A DNA stretch of 64,000 bases from Halorientalis sp. (GTDB lineage Archaea; Halobacteriota; Halobacteria; Halobacteriales; Haloarculaceae). The DNA lies in contig NZ_JAQCNH010000039.1 in the NCBI RefSeq assembly GCF_028275115.1, positions 33,628-97,627 of the forward strand. The letters run 5' to 3'. A model generated the notes under the pieces. That model searched no databases. It was not told the origin of the DNA and was given only the letters and a program-made list of their open reading frames with translations. The translations under genes were made by a program, and so were the position numbers. Positions 20,272-29,140 of this stretch are shown here, piece by piece (position 1 is the first letter of the stretch; every line of letters starts with the position of its first letter).

Positions 20272-21791
20272 TGATTCCGCTCCAGACCGCAGACACGTTA
20301 CCAGACTGGGCGGCGCTGGCCCCGGCAGTCCTACTCGCGGTGACCGCGCTGGCCCTGTTCCTAATCGACAGTATCGACCCGAGCGACGAGTCGCCGGGCC
20401 TGCTCGCAGGCGTCGCGACGCTGGGCCCGGTCCTGGCGATGGTCGTCACGGGCTGGTATCTGGTCGCGGGGACCGGGATGCCCCGGACCGGCGGCGCAAT
20501 CGAACTGTTCAGCGGACAGCTGGTCGTCGACGGAATGAGCCTGTTTTTCACGTTCATCTTTACCAGCGTGTCCGCACTCATCACCGTCGCCAGCTACGAT
20601 TATCTGTCGGGTCGGCAGAACCAGGCCGAGTACTACGCGCTGGTGCTGCTCGCGGCTACCGGGATGTCGGTGATGGCCTCGGCCAACAGTCTCGCGACGG
20701 CGTTCGTCGCGCTCGAACTGTCGAGCCTGCCGTCGTACGGGCTGGTCGCGTATCTCAAGAACGACCGCGGAAGCGTCGAAGCCGGGCTAAAGTACTTCCT
20801 GATCGGTGCGGTATCCTCGGCTGTCCTCGCCTACGGGATTAGCCTTATCTACGCGTCCTCGGGTGTGTTGCAGTTGCCCGCCATCGCGGGCGTTCTGGCC
20901 GCTGGCATCGACAACACCGGTGTCCTCGGCGTAGGCATCCTGATGGTCGCGGGCGGCTTCGCGTTCAAGACCGCCTCCGTGCCGTTCCACTTCTGGGCGC
21001 CGGAGGCCTACGAGGGCGCGCCCGCACCCGTCTCCGCGTTCCTGTCCTCGGCCTCGAAGGCCGCCGGATTCGTCTTGGCGTTCCGCATCTTCGTCACCGC
21101 GTTCCCGCTCGACGTCGTCGCGGGTACTATCGACTGGGCACTCGCGTTCACCGTGCTGGCGTTGGTGACGATGACGGTCGGAAACTTCGCTGCCGCGACC
21201 CAGGACAAGGTCAAGCGCATGCTGGCGTACTCCTCGATCGGGCACGCCGGCTACGCGCTGATCGGAATCGCGGTACTGACGGGCACGGCCGATCAGGGCT
21301 ACGCCCTGGGTGCCAGCATGCTCCACCTGTTCGTCTACGGGTTCATGAACACCGGCGCGTTCCTGTTCGTCGCCCTGGTCGAGTACTGGGGCGTCGGCCG
21401 GACCTTCGAGGACTACAACGGACTGGCAAAACAGGCCCCCGTAGCCTGTGTCGCGATGACGGTCTTCCTGTTCAGCCTCGCGGGCCTGCCCATCGGGGGC
21501 GGGGCGCTCTCGAAGTGGACGCTGCTGTCGGCGACGGCCAGTGCCGCCACGCTGGGTGCATGGCTGCTGGCCGCGGCTCTCATCGTCAACAGCGCGCTGT
21601 CGCTGTTCTACTACTCTCGGGTGGTGAAAGCCATGTGGCTCGAAGACCCGACGGGCGACTTCGAGGTCACGTCGTACCCGACCGGCCTCTATGCGGCCGT
21701 CGTCGGCGCTGCTATCGTGACCTTCCTGCTGTTGCCGGCTTTCGGCGTCGTCTCCGGCACGGCCTTCGACGCCGCGGCCGCACTGTTCTGA
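20271..21791 (+). CDS. nuoN: Complex I subunit N
   Basis: 'ELSSLPSYGLVAYLKN', 'SVPFHFWAPEAYEGAPAPVSAFLSSASKAAGF'. Last gene of the operon. Confidence 0.95.
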   Translation: MIPLQTADTLPDWAALAPAVLLAVTALALFLIDSIDPSDESPGLLAGVATLGPVLAMVVTGWYLVAGTGMPRTGGAIELFSGQLVVDGMSLFFTFIFTSVSALITVASYDYLSGRQNQAEYYALVLLAATGMSVMASANSLATAFVALELSSLPSYGLVAYLKNDRGSVEAGLKYFLIGAVSSAVLAYGISLIYASSGVLQLPAIAGVLAAGIDNTGVLGVGILMVAGGFAFKTASVPFHFWAPEAYEGAPAPVSAFLSSASKAAGFVLAFRIFVTAFPLDVVAGTIDWALAFTVLALVTMTVGNFAAATQDKVKRMLAYSSIGHAGYALIGIAVLTGTADQGYALGASMLHLFVYGFMNTGAFLFVALVEYWGVGRTFEDYNGLAKQAPVACVAMTVFLFSLAGLPIGGGALSKWTLLSATASAATLGAWLLAAALIVNSALSLFYYSRVVKAMWLEDPTGDFEVTSYPTGLYAAVVGAAIVTFLLLPAFGVVSGTAFDAAAALF

Positions 21792-21875
21792 GACCGCGGT
21801 TCGGTTTTCGCTCGTCGCTCCGGTCACGGCTCCCGACCGACAGCCTTTCCGCCTGTCGGTTCTTCCATTTGACCG

Positions 21876-22748
21876 ATGAAGTGGCGGTGTGAGTACTGTG
21901 GGAAGCCACACGAGCGAAACAATCCGCCGTGTGGCAACTGTGGACACAGCGAGTTCGAGAAGGCAGTCGTGCCGATGGCACCGGAAGCCGAGGACGAGGA
22001 CGCTAGCAGGACGTACGCGTGGATCTGTACCGAGTGTGGCAACGACCATCCCAAGCACACGCCGCCCTGTGACCGGTGTGGGAACGCCAAACTGGAACGT
22101 CAGGAGCTCAGCTACGACGAGGACGAGATCGTCGAGGAGATGCTCGAGGGGAGTTCGAGTCAGGCGCCGACCGCGGACGTCGGTTACCTGGAGGTCATCG
22201 ACGCGAAACTCGTCTTGCTCTTTCTGGGGGTGGCGGCGGTGGTGGCGTACCTGGCGCTTGGTTTCTTCGGCGTCGTTCAGATTCCGGGGATTTCACCGAC
22301 GCCACCGGTGCCCGGGAACGCCACCACCGCGGACGGACTGCTGTTCACTGACGTGGAGTCGGCCTACGTCGGCGCGTTGAACACCCGACGGTCCGAGGAT
22401 GGGTTCGGGAATCTGACTGCCGACGAGAACCTCGCCTCGGCGGCGACGTACATCAATCAGCAGGTCGTCCGGGCACAGTACGGCGACGAGGAGCGCCCGA
22501 GAGTCGACCAATCAGAAGTCAGCAACAGGCTGGGAGACGACTGCGCGGACGGGTACGCACCCGCGACGTACTCGTACGATCCGGACCGAGCGGACGAGGC
22601 ATCCAGTGCCGAGCGCGAACTGGCGCAGCGACTGACGACGAGTTACGCACGGACCAGTTCGTTCGAGAACGGGTCGGAAGGGTTGGTCGGTATCGACCTC
22701 CACGCAGGGCCAGATGGGGTTCTCTACGTAACCCAGATCGTCTGTTAG
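21876..22748 (+). CDS. Twin zinc-ribbon, single-TM protein with a CAP-like C-terminal region
   Basis: '[20 protein letters not shown]' and '[20 protein letters not shown]', then one TM segment, then '[31 protein letters not shown]...VLYVTQIVC'. Confidence 0.65.
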   Translation: MKWRCEYCGKPHERNNPPCGNCGHSEFEKAVVPMAPEAEDEDASRTYAWICTECGNDHPKHTPPCDRCGNAKLERQELSYDEDEIVEEMLEGSSSQAPTADVGYLEVIDAKLVLLFLGVAAVVAYLALGFFGVVQIPGISPTPPVPGNATTADGLLFTDVESAYVGALNTRRSEDGFGNLTADENLASAATYINQQVVRAQYGDEERPRVDQSEVSNRLGDDCADGYAPATYSYDPDRADEASSAERELAQRLTTSYARTSSFENGSEGLVGIDLHAGPDGVLYVTQIVC

Positions 22749-23029
22749 GTGGCCGACTCGTACGCGGAGCGGAAGTCGTCGGCCTTCTCCATGACGCGCT
22801 CGGCCCCGGCTTCGAGCGCGTCCAGCGCGTCCACGTCTTCCTCGGTCTTGACCGTCAGAATCGGCTCGGTCTGCCCGCCGGACTGTTCGGGGTTCACGTC
22901 GTAGGTCGCGGCCTCGACGCCCACAGATTCGAGTAGCGCGCCCTTCAGGACGTTCATGAAGGTGTGGTCCTCGCCCGCGATCTCGATAGACAGTTCGGTG
23001 TCGGTTTTTTCGATAACCCGCAGTTCCAT
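22745..23029 (-). CDS. rpoL: DNA-directed RNA polymerase subunit Rpo11/RpoL
   Basis: '[34 protein letters not shown]...VEAATYDV'. Start trimmed from the listed ORF. Confidence 0.92.
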   Translation of the reverse strand: MELRVIEKTDTELSIEIAGEDHTFMNVLKGALLESVGVEAATYDVNPEQSGGQTEPILTVKTEEDVDALDALEAGAERVMEKADDFRSAYESAT

Positions 23030-23395
23030 ACCTTGGTATACCCGCATCGGAGGAATGAGTGTTACGAACTGAATTTGTGCGTCACCGGGCGGCGCGCTTC
23101 GCATGCCGGCTGTCTGGGTTCAGACCGGTTGCCCGGCCGGGAGCGTGGCGAGCGCGTCCAGGAGGAAAACTCCCTGCGAGTCCATCCCTGATGGTCTGCG
23201 GGGTCGAAACGTTCGGGGCGACCGGAGAACGGGAGATATCCCGATATAACACCCGAGGCTGGCCGCCAGGCCGGCCGAGGGTCCTCAAAAATACTGAAGA
23301 GATCGTCGGGCTCTCGAAAACACGTCGGGTTCCAGCACGTGGTCGAAGCGGAAGGGGCACAAAGTATTAGGAGCGCATGGGACTTGTGTGAGATA

Positions 23396-25933
23396 ATGAC
23401 GATACGCGCGGTCGAGCAGGTCGAGAACTGGAACGCTCACCCGTACTCGGGCGGGTACCGCGGCCTGCACGACCTAGCTGACGACGACTTCTCCGGTATC
23501 GTCGCGGCGGGACCGACGCGGCTCTGCATGACGTCGGGGCGTGTGATCGGAATCCTCGACGGTACCATCGAGGACTTCGAGGGCGCGTCTGGCACCGCAT
23601 ACGAGGCGCCAACAGCGGCGCTCCCACTGCTCTCGGTCATGCAGGAGCGAAGCGACGAGGTTCGTGCCCAGTATTACACCGAAGAAACGAGTATCGACGA
23701 GGTCGACCGGACGCTCACCCAGGGGAACTTCACTGGCTACGTCGTGCTGTCGGAAAATGTTCTCAGCGGCGACTACTATCTGGTCTACCACCAGGGCCGC
23801 TCGATGAGCGTCGCCTGGGTCGGCGCGAGCGAGAACCGCCTGACCGACGACGAGGCGTTCGACCGAGCCGACGACGAGGTCGGCATCTACGAGGTGCGAC
23901 CCGTCGACATCGAAGTCGTCGATATTCCCGCACCCGCCGAGTCAGCGGCCGACGAAACAACGCCAGGAGCCGGCGCGGCGACCACGGCGACGACCGACAC
24001 GGAGGTGTTCGACCTCTCGACGGCCGACGACACCGAACCGGCGACGGTCGACGACGAGAGAAGCGGGGCCGACACGGAGTCGGCCAGCGACTCCAGGGAG
24101 GCAGAGACGGGCGGGCAGACAGTCGACGGGTCGGACCCCACTCCTGTGGAACCGGAAACAGGCGCGGAGACGAACGCGGCGGGCGGTGCTGCGTCTGGGT
24201 CCGAGCCAGTGCCGGAGTCGGCCGAAACGCAGGAACAAAGCGGTAACGGCGCGGTCGGTGGCGACACGACGGAGACGGAGGCGGGGACTCGCGACGAGGA
24301 CGCCGGTAGCACAGAGCAGACGCGTAGCGAGTCGGAGCGTCGGGAAGTGGGCGCCTCGCAGTCCGATAGCGAGCGCGGCGGGTCCGCGGGCACGGAGCGA
24401 CAGCAGGACCAGGTTGACCGGGAAACGGCGTCACGACGCAGTGAGACGCGGTCCGATCGACAGCGGTCTAGCGCGCAGGAACCGGCGGCGAGGGAGGCGG
24501 GGACACAGCGCGAGACTGGGTCGCGGAGTGCTGACGGTACGGGCGGCACTGCAGGCACGAACGAACCGCAGTCGGGGGCAGCCGGGTCCACCCACGGCCG
24601 GCAGACGGAGCAAAGCGGTGCCGACGACGCCGGCGAACTGGAAACCAGGTCGATTCCGTCGCTCGACCCCGACCGGACGAGCGAGTCCGACGACCAGAGC
24701 GGACAGGCGGGGCCGACGGCCGACGGCGACCCGACGACAAGCGGGTCTGGCACGCGTTCGGACCGGGAAGCCGGGCCGGCGGAGGGGTCTGAGGGCGAGT
24801 CGCGCCACGGACGGGGACCGACCGGGCAGGGAGACGACCCTGCGCCGCGGCAGGACACGTCCCGGCAGGAACCCGAACGGTCACAGCCGGAGCGGCCATC
24901 CACAGCGGGAGAACAAGGCGAGCCACGCCAGGAGCCTGCCGGCCCCGAGCCGGAGCGCGAGCCACAAGAGCGCCCTGGCACAGGCGAAATCGACGAACTG
25001 GAGGCGGAGCTCGAATCGCGGGAGGCAGCGGTCGCGGACCTCGAGGCGAGACTGGAGACGGTCGAGAGTGAGCGCGACAGTATCGCAGCAGAACGCGACG
25101 AGCTGGCGGCCGAGCGCGACGAACTCCGGGAGCGAGTCGAACAGCTGGAACAGCGGATCGACGACCTCCGGACCGACGAGGGCGGGGAGTCGGTCGCGGG
25201 TCGCGAGCGACTCAGTCCAGCAGAGGCGATAGAGGGCACGAACCTCTTCGTCCGGTACGCGTCGAAGGGTGACGCGACGCTCGAAGAGGGTCACGCCGGG
25301 ACCGCCGAGGCGGGTGCGGTCAACGACAACATGCAGATCCAGTACCACACCCAGTTCGAGGCCGAAGACGCGGCGGTCAACGGGGGGCCGTTCGGGACCT
25401 ACCTCACGGAGACCATCCAGTACAGTTTCGTCGAGTGGATCGTGCGAGTGCTCCCTTACGAGATCAGGGACACCGGCCACCAGGAGGCGCTCGGGCCGCT
25501 GTACGATGCCCTCCCGCGGATCGACCGGGCAGAGCTGAACGGAGCGGTCGGTGTCCAGTACCAGGAAGACGGTGAGGAACACCGGAGTCAGGAGGGCTTC
25601 GACGTGGTACTGCGCGACCGGATGGGGAATCCCCTGATCGTCGCGAACATGAACGAGTCCCGCCAGCCCGCAAGTCGGAGCATGATGGAGGGGTTGATTG
25701 CGGCGTCACAGCGGGTCGGCGAGTCCAAGAAGTCACTGGCCGGCGCCTTCCTCGTCACGTCGAGTTTCTTCGAACCAGAGGCAATGGAAGCCGCCTCGGG
25801 CGCGACGGGCAGCGGGCTACTCAGCCGGGACAAGCGCGAGAGCTTCGTGAAACTCTCGCGGAAAGACGGGTTCCACCTCTGTCTGGTAGAAGCGCGCGAG
25901 GAGAATTTCAACCTCTCCGTCCCGGAGATCTGA
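23396..25933 (+). CDS. Large haloarchaeal orphan protein: conserved N-terminal region, long acidic low-complexity linker, coiled coil, conserved C-terminal domain
   Basis: ATG 23396 (MTIRAVEQVENWNAHPYSGGYRG). Coiled coil 'LEARLETVESERDSIAAERDELAAERDELRERVEQLEQRI'. C-terminal 'EGFDVVLRDRMGNPLIVANMNESRQPA'. Confidence 0.8.
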   Translation: MTIRAVEQVENWNAHPYSGGYRGLHDLADDDFSGIVAAGPTRLCMTSGRVIGILDGTIEDFEGASGTAYEAPTAALPLLSVMQERSDEVRAQYYTEETSIDEVDRTLTQGNFTGYVVLSENVLSGDYYLVYHQGRSMSVAWVGASENRLTDDEAFDRADDEVGIYEVRPVDIEVVDIPAPAESAADETTPGAGAATTATTDTEVFDLSTADDTEPATVDDERSGADTESASDSREAETGGQTVDGSDPTPVEPETGAETNAAGGAASGSEPVPESAETQEQSGNGAVGGDTTETEAGTRDEDAGSTEQTRSESERREVGASQSDSERGGSAGTERQQDQVDRETASRRSETRSDRQRSSAQEPAAREAGTQRETGSRSADGTGGTAGTNEPQSGAAGSTHGRQTEQSGADDAGELETRSIPSLDPDRTSESDDQSGQAGPTADGDPTTSGSGTRSDREAGPAEGSEGESRHGRGPTGQGDDPAPRQDTSRQEPERSQPERPSTAGEQGEPRQEPAGPEPEREPQERPGTGEIDELEAELESREAAVADLEARLETVESERDSIAAERDELAAERDELRERVEQLEQRIDDLRTDEGGESVAGRERLSPAEAIEGTNLFVRYASKGDATLEEGHAGTAEAGAVNDNMQIQYHTQFEAEDAAVNGGPFGTYLTETIQYSFVEWIVRVLPYEIRDTGHQEALGPLYDALPRIDRAELNGAVGVQYQEDGEEHRSQEGFDVVLRDRMGNPLIVANMNESRQPASRSMMEGLIAASQRVGESKKSLAGAFLVTSSFFEPEAMEAASGATGSGLLSRDKRESFVKLSRKDGFHLCLVEAREENFNLSVPEI

Positions 25934-25934
25934 T

Positions 25935-26240
25935 TTAGTTCTCGATTTCCGCGACGTCTTCGATCTTCATATCGTCGAGTTTCCCGATAATGTGGTCAAT
26001 CTTCTCGTCCAGATCGTCGACGAACTCGGAGGTCTGTTCGGTCGTGATTGCACCCTGGCTGGACGGCTCGATGAGATTCTCTTCCTCAAGAACGCGCAGT
26101 GAGTAGCGGACCTTGTGGTGTGGGTAGCCGGTTTCGTTCGACATTTTGACGATACCGATCGGCTCGTTCTCGATTACCATCCGGAGAACCTGCAGATGGC
26201 GCTCAAGCATATCTACTTCTTTCTCAAGTCTGTCTATCAT
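25935..26240 (-). CDS. Small winged-helix transcriptional regulator-like protein
   Basis: 'LERHLQVLRMVIENEPIGIVKMSNETGYPHHKVRYSLRVLEEENLIEPSSQGAITTE' HTH-like pattern. Convergent with the 23396-25933 gene. Confidence 0.75.
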   Translation of the reverse strand: MIDRLEKEVDMLERHLQVLRMVIENEPIGIVKMSNETGYPHHKVRYSLRVLEEENLIEPSSQGAITTEQTSEFVDDLDEKIDHIIGKLDDMKIEDVAEIEN

Positions 26241-26342
26241 GGCAATTGTTAACTTGTGTTCGTAGGTTTTAAAGATTGCTGTCCGACGTACTTAACAAGT
26301 AGCCTCAAGCAGGCCGTTCGTCGGGCACGGATTTAAACTTTT

Positions 26343-26356
26343 GTGTGGTACCACAC
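26343..26356. promoter_or_regulatory. 14-bp perfect palindrome GTGTGGTACCACAC in the purA promoter region
   Basis: Read directly; lies a few bp downstream of the TATA-like 'atttaaact' (about 26331-26338). Confidence 0.6.
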
Positions 26357-26452
26357 GGCACGGAGCGACCGACCAGGCGACTGTGGACGCGGGGAGTGGA
26401 CCGCTCCGAAGGGACCGTAACCTGTTTATCGGGATGGACAGAAATTTCGGTG

Positions 26453-27829
26453 ATGACCGTAACTATCGTTGGGTCCCAGCTGGGCGACGAGGGCAAGGGC
26501 GGCATCGTTGACCTCTACGGCGACGCCGCCGACGTCGTCGTCCGGTACCAGGGTGGCGACAACGCCGGTCACACCGTCGTCGACGGGGACGAGGAGTACA
26601 AGTTGTCGCTCGTCCCGAGCGGGGCCGTTCGCGGCAAAGTCGGTGTCCTCGGCAACGGCTGTGTCGTCAACCCGCGGACGCTGTTCGAGGAACTCGACGC
26701 GCTCCGGGACCGTGGGCTGGACCCGGACGTACGGGTTGCCCGACGCGCACACGTTATTCTCCCCTATCACAGGGTTCTGGACGGAATCGAGGAGGACGTT
26801 AAAAGTGAGACTGACGACGAAGTCGGAACGACCGGCCGTGGCATCGGCCCCACCTACGAGGACAAGGCCGGCCGCCGCGGCGTCCGAGTCGGTGACCTGC
26901 TCGACGCCGACGTACTCCGGGACCGACTGGAGTACGCCGTCCCGCAGAAGCGGGCCATCGTCGAGGACGTGTACGGCCTCAGCGTGTCGGACCTCGAATA
27001 TCCCGAGGCGCTGGACGTGGAGTCTCTCTACGAGGAGTTCCGCGAGTTCGGACGTCGACTGGAGAGCGAAGGTATGACTGTCAACGCGGGCGAGTTTCTC
27101 ACCAGCGCAATCGCCGAGGGACAGAACGTCATCCTGGAGGGCGCACAGGGGACGATCATCGACATCGACCACGGCAACTACCCGTTCGTCACGTCCTCGA
27201 ACCCGACAGCCGGCGGGGCCTGTACAGGCACTGGCCTCTCCCCGGGCGTCGTCGGTGACGGCGAGGTGGTCGGCATCGTCAAAGCCTACCTGAGCCGCGT
27301 CGGGAGCGGCCCGATGCCGACCGAACTCGGCGGCGTCGAAGGTGACACACCCGGTTACGAGGAACAGGGTGAGGGCGACGACGAGGAACTGGCCACATAC
27401 ATCCGCGAGGAGGGTGACGAGTACGGGACCGTTACCGGCCGACCGCGCCGCGTCGGCTGGCTCGACATGCCGATGCTCCGTCACGCGACCCGTGCGAGCG
27501 GCTTCACCGGCCTCGCCGTCAACCACGTCGACACCCTCGCCGGACTCGACGAGTTGCAGGTCGGCCACACCTACGAACTGGACGGCCAGACGCTCGAGAC
27601 GATGCCAGCCACCACCGAACAGTGGGCCGACTGCGAAGTGACCCTCCGGTCGTTCGACGGCTGGCCCGATCAGGACTGGACCGAGGTCGCCGGCGAAGGG
27701 TACGACGCGCTCCACGAGAACGCCCGGACGTATCTCGGTTACCTCAGCGACGAACTCGACACGCCGATTTACGCGGTCGGTGTCGGTCCGGGCCGCTCAC
27801 AGACCATCGTTCGTGAACGTCCCTTCTAG
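26453..27829 (+). CDS. purA: Adenylosuccinate synthase
   Basis: 'VGSQLGDEGKGGIVDLYGDAADVVVRYQGGDNAGHTVV', 'GTTGRGIGPTYEDKAGRRGVRVGDL'. Start trimmed to 26453. Confidence 0.95.
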   Translation: MTVTIVGSQLGDEGKGGIVDLYGDAADVVVRYQGGDNAGHTVVDGDEEYKLSLVPSGAVRGKVGVLGNGCVVNPRTLFEELDALRDRGLDPDVRVARRAHVILPYHRVLDGIEEDVKSETDDEVGTTGRGIGPTYEDKAGRRGVRVGDLLDADVLRDRLEYAVPQKRAIVEDVYGLSVSDLEYPEALDVESLYEEFREFGRRLESEGMTVNAGEFLTSAIAEGQNVILEGAQGTIIDIDHGNYPFVTSSNPTAGGACTGTGLSPGVVGDGEVVGIVKAYLSRVGSGPMPTELGGVEGDTPGYEEQGEGDDEELATYIREEGDEYGTVTGRPRRVGWLDMPMLRHATRASGFTGLAVNHVDTLAGLDELQVGHTYELDGQTLETMPATTEQWADCEVTLRSFDGWPDQDWTEVAGEGYDALHENARTYLGYLSDELDTPIYAVGVGPGRSQTIVRERPF

Positions 27830-28328
27830 CGGCAGAGAACGTCGTCTTCGAGCCCCGCGCCACCGTGACCGCGTCGTCGGCGTCGGCGCCACAGACGTCC
27901 AGACCCGTGCGACGGTGTGAGACGGGTCTTCCGGAGCCGCCAGCACGAGTTCTGGCTTCGGTGGGTCGTACGGACAGTCTCGGTGCTGTACTCGGCGGGA
28001 CCGCCGTCAAGATTGCTGACGAAGGCGTTCTGTCTCGCCGCTGGTACTCCGTGTGCAGGTCCCGTAAAGAGGGCTGCGGCGGGTGGTCTGTGAGCGTCCA
28101 GTCGTAGAACTCGTGGACTGCGGTTTCGATGCCGTCGGCACCATATAGTCGGTTCCGGATGAGCGCTGCTCCCAGGTTCGAGGAGGGCGGCGGACCGGTG
28201 AACTGTGCGGCGTGGACGGCCGGGGGCGGACGCGGGTACCGTGACTGGGTTCGAAGTTGTCGGTGGTGAGCGGTCGGGATGGGGGTCGGTTCGGCACGTT
28301 TTTGTCCCGGCCGGCCGGAGAGTTCAGT

Positions 28329-28523
28329 ATGCGTGAGGACCTGATGGACATCATCTGCTGTCCACTCGACAAAAACGAACTCGACCTGGAGGTCATCCGC
28401 CGGGACGACGACGAGATCATGGAGGGACGACTTGCCTGTACGGAGTGCGGGGAGGAGTACCCCATCGAGGACGGGATTCCGAACCTCCTGCCGCCGGACA
28501 TGCGGGAGGAGTCGGCGGCGTAG
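28329..28523 (+). CDS. Trm112-family zinc-binding methyltransferase activator
   Basis: 'MREDLMDIICCPLDKNELDLEVI...LACTECGEEYPIEDGIPNLLPPDM'. Confidence 0.85.
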   Translation: MREDLMDIICCPLDKNELDLEVIRRDDDEIMEGRLACTECGEEYPIEDGIPNLLPPDMREESAA

Positions 28524-28561
28524 ACTGAACCTTTTTTGCCTCGCCACGCGCAGATGGCGGT

Positions 28562-29140
28562 GTGCCCGAGGAGTTACCCGTCGACGTGAACCGCCGGGAG
28601 CGCAATTCCCTGAACGTCCCGGCGTCCATCGAAACCGACGATTCGTTCGTCGTCAGGGTCCGGAACCACGGGAACGCCAGCCGCGTCCACGTTCACCTCG
28701 ACGAGAACCTCTCGGCGGTCGCCTCCCTCAAGGAGACCAACTACTACGTCGAGGCAAACAGCAGGCGGGACATTCCAGTGAGTGTTCACGAGCGCGGCGT
28801 CGTCCACGGGAAGCTCAAGCTCTCAGCGGGCTACGGGGCGACGACGCGGTGGGTCGACGTAGACCTGACCGAACCCGACGACACCGGGACGGTCGAAGTC
28901 GACGAGAGTCTCGCGGAACCCGGCGGCGGTGAACGCGACGACATCGGTGGCGAGAGGGAGCCGTCGCCCACGGGACCGACGCTTGCGGATGAGGCGGCGC
29001 TGCCCGTGCTAGCACTCGGTGTGCTGGCCATCGCCGTCGCAGTCGGGGCGGCGACGGTCTTCGAGAGCGGACTGGTTGCCGCCGGTGCGGTCGTCGTGTT
29101 CGTCGCCGTCTTGCTGGCCGGCTATCTGCTCGTCCGCTAA
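28562..29140 (+). CDS. Haloarchaeal conserved protein with two C-terminal TM segments
   Basis: Acidic soluble N-terminal region then 'LPVLALGVLAIAVAVGAATVFESGLVAAGAVVVFVAVLLAGYLLVR'. Confidence 0.7.
   Translation: MPEELPVDVNRRERNSLNVPASIETDDSFVVRVRNHGNASRVHVHLDENLSAVASLKETNYYVEANSRRDIPVSVHERGVVHGKLKLSAGYGATTRWVDVDLTEPDDTGTVEVDESLAEPGGGERDDIGGEREPSPTGPTLADEAALPVLALGVLAIAVAVGAATVFESGLVAAGAVVVFVAVLLAGYLLVR

Noticed and set aside
20787-22058. 423-aa minus-strand ORF
   Set aside because: Antisense to nuoN and the zinc-ribbon gene; shadow composition.
23150-23300. Possible RNase P RNA (gaggaaaactccc segment)
   Set aside because: Only a weak resemblance to the GAGGAAAGUC core; no second conserved core could be found, so not called.
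23887-25239. 450-aa Ser/Pro-rich minus-strand ORF and other shadows over the orphan gene
   Set aside because: Mirror of the low-complexity acidic linker on the plus strand; no start context or homology signal.
26426-27715. 429-aa minus-strand ORF
   Set aside because: Antisense to purA, which has unambiguous motifs throughout.
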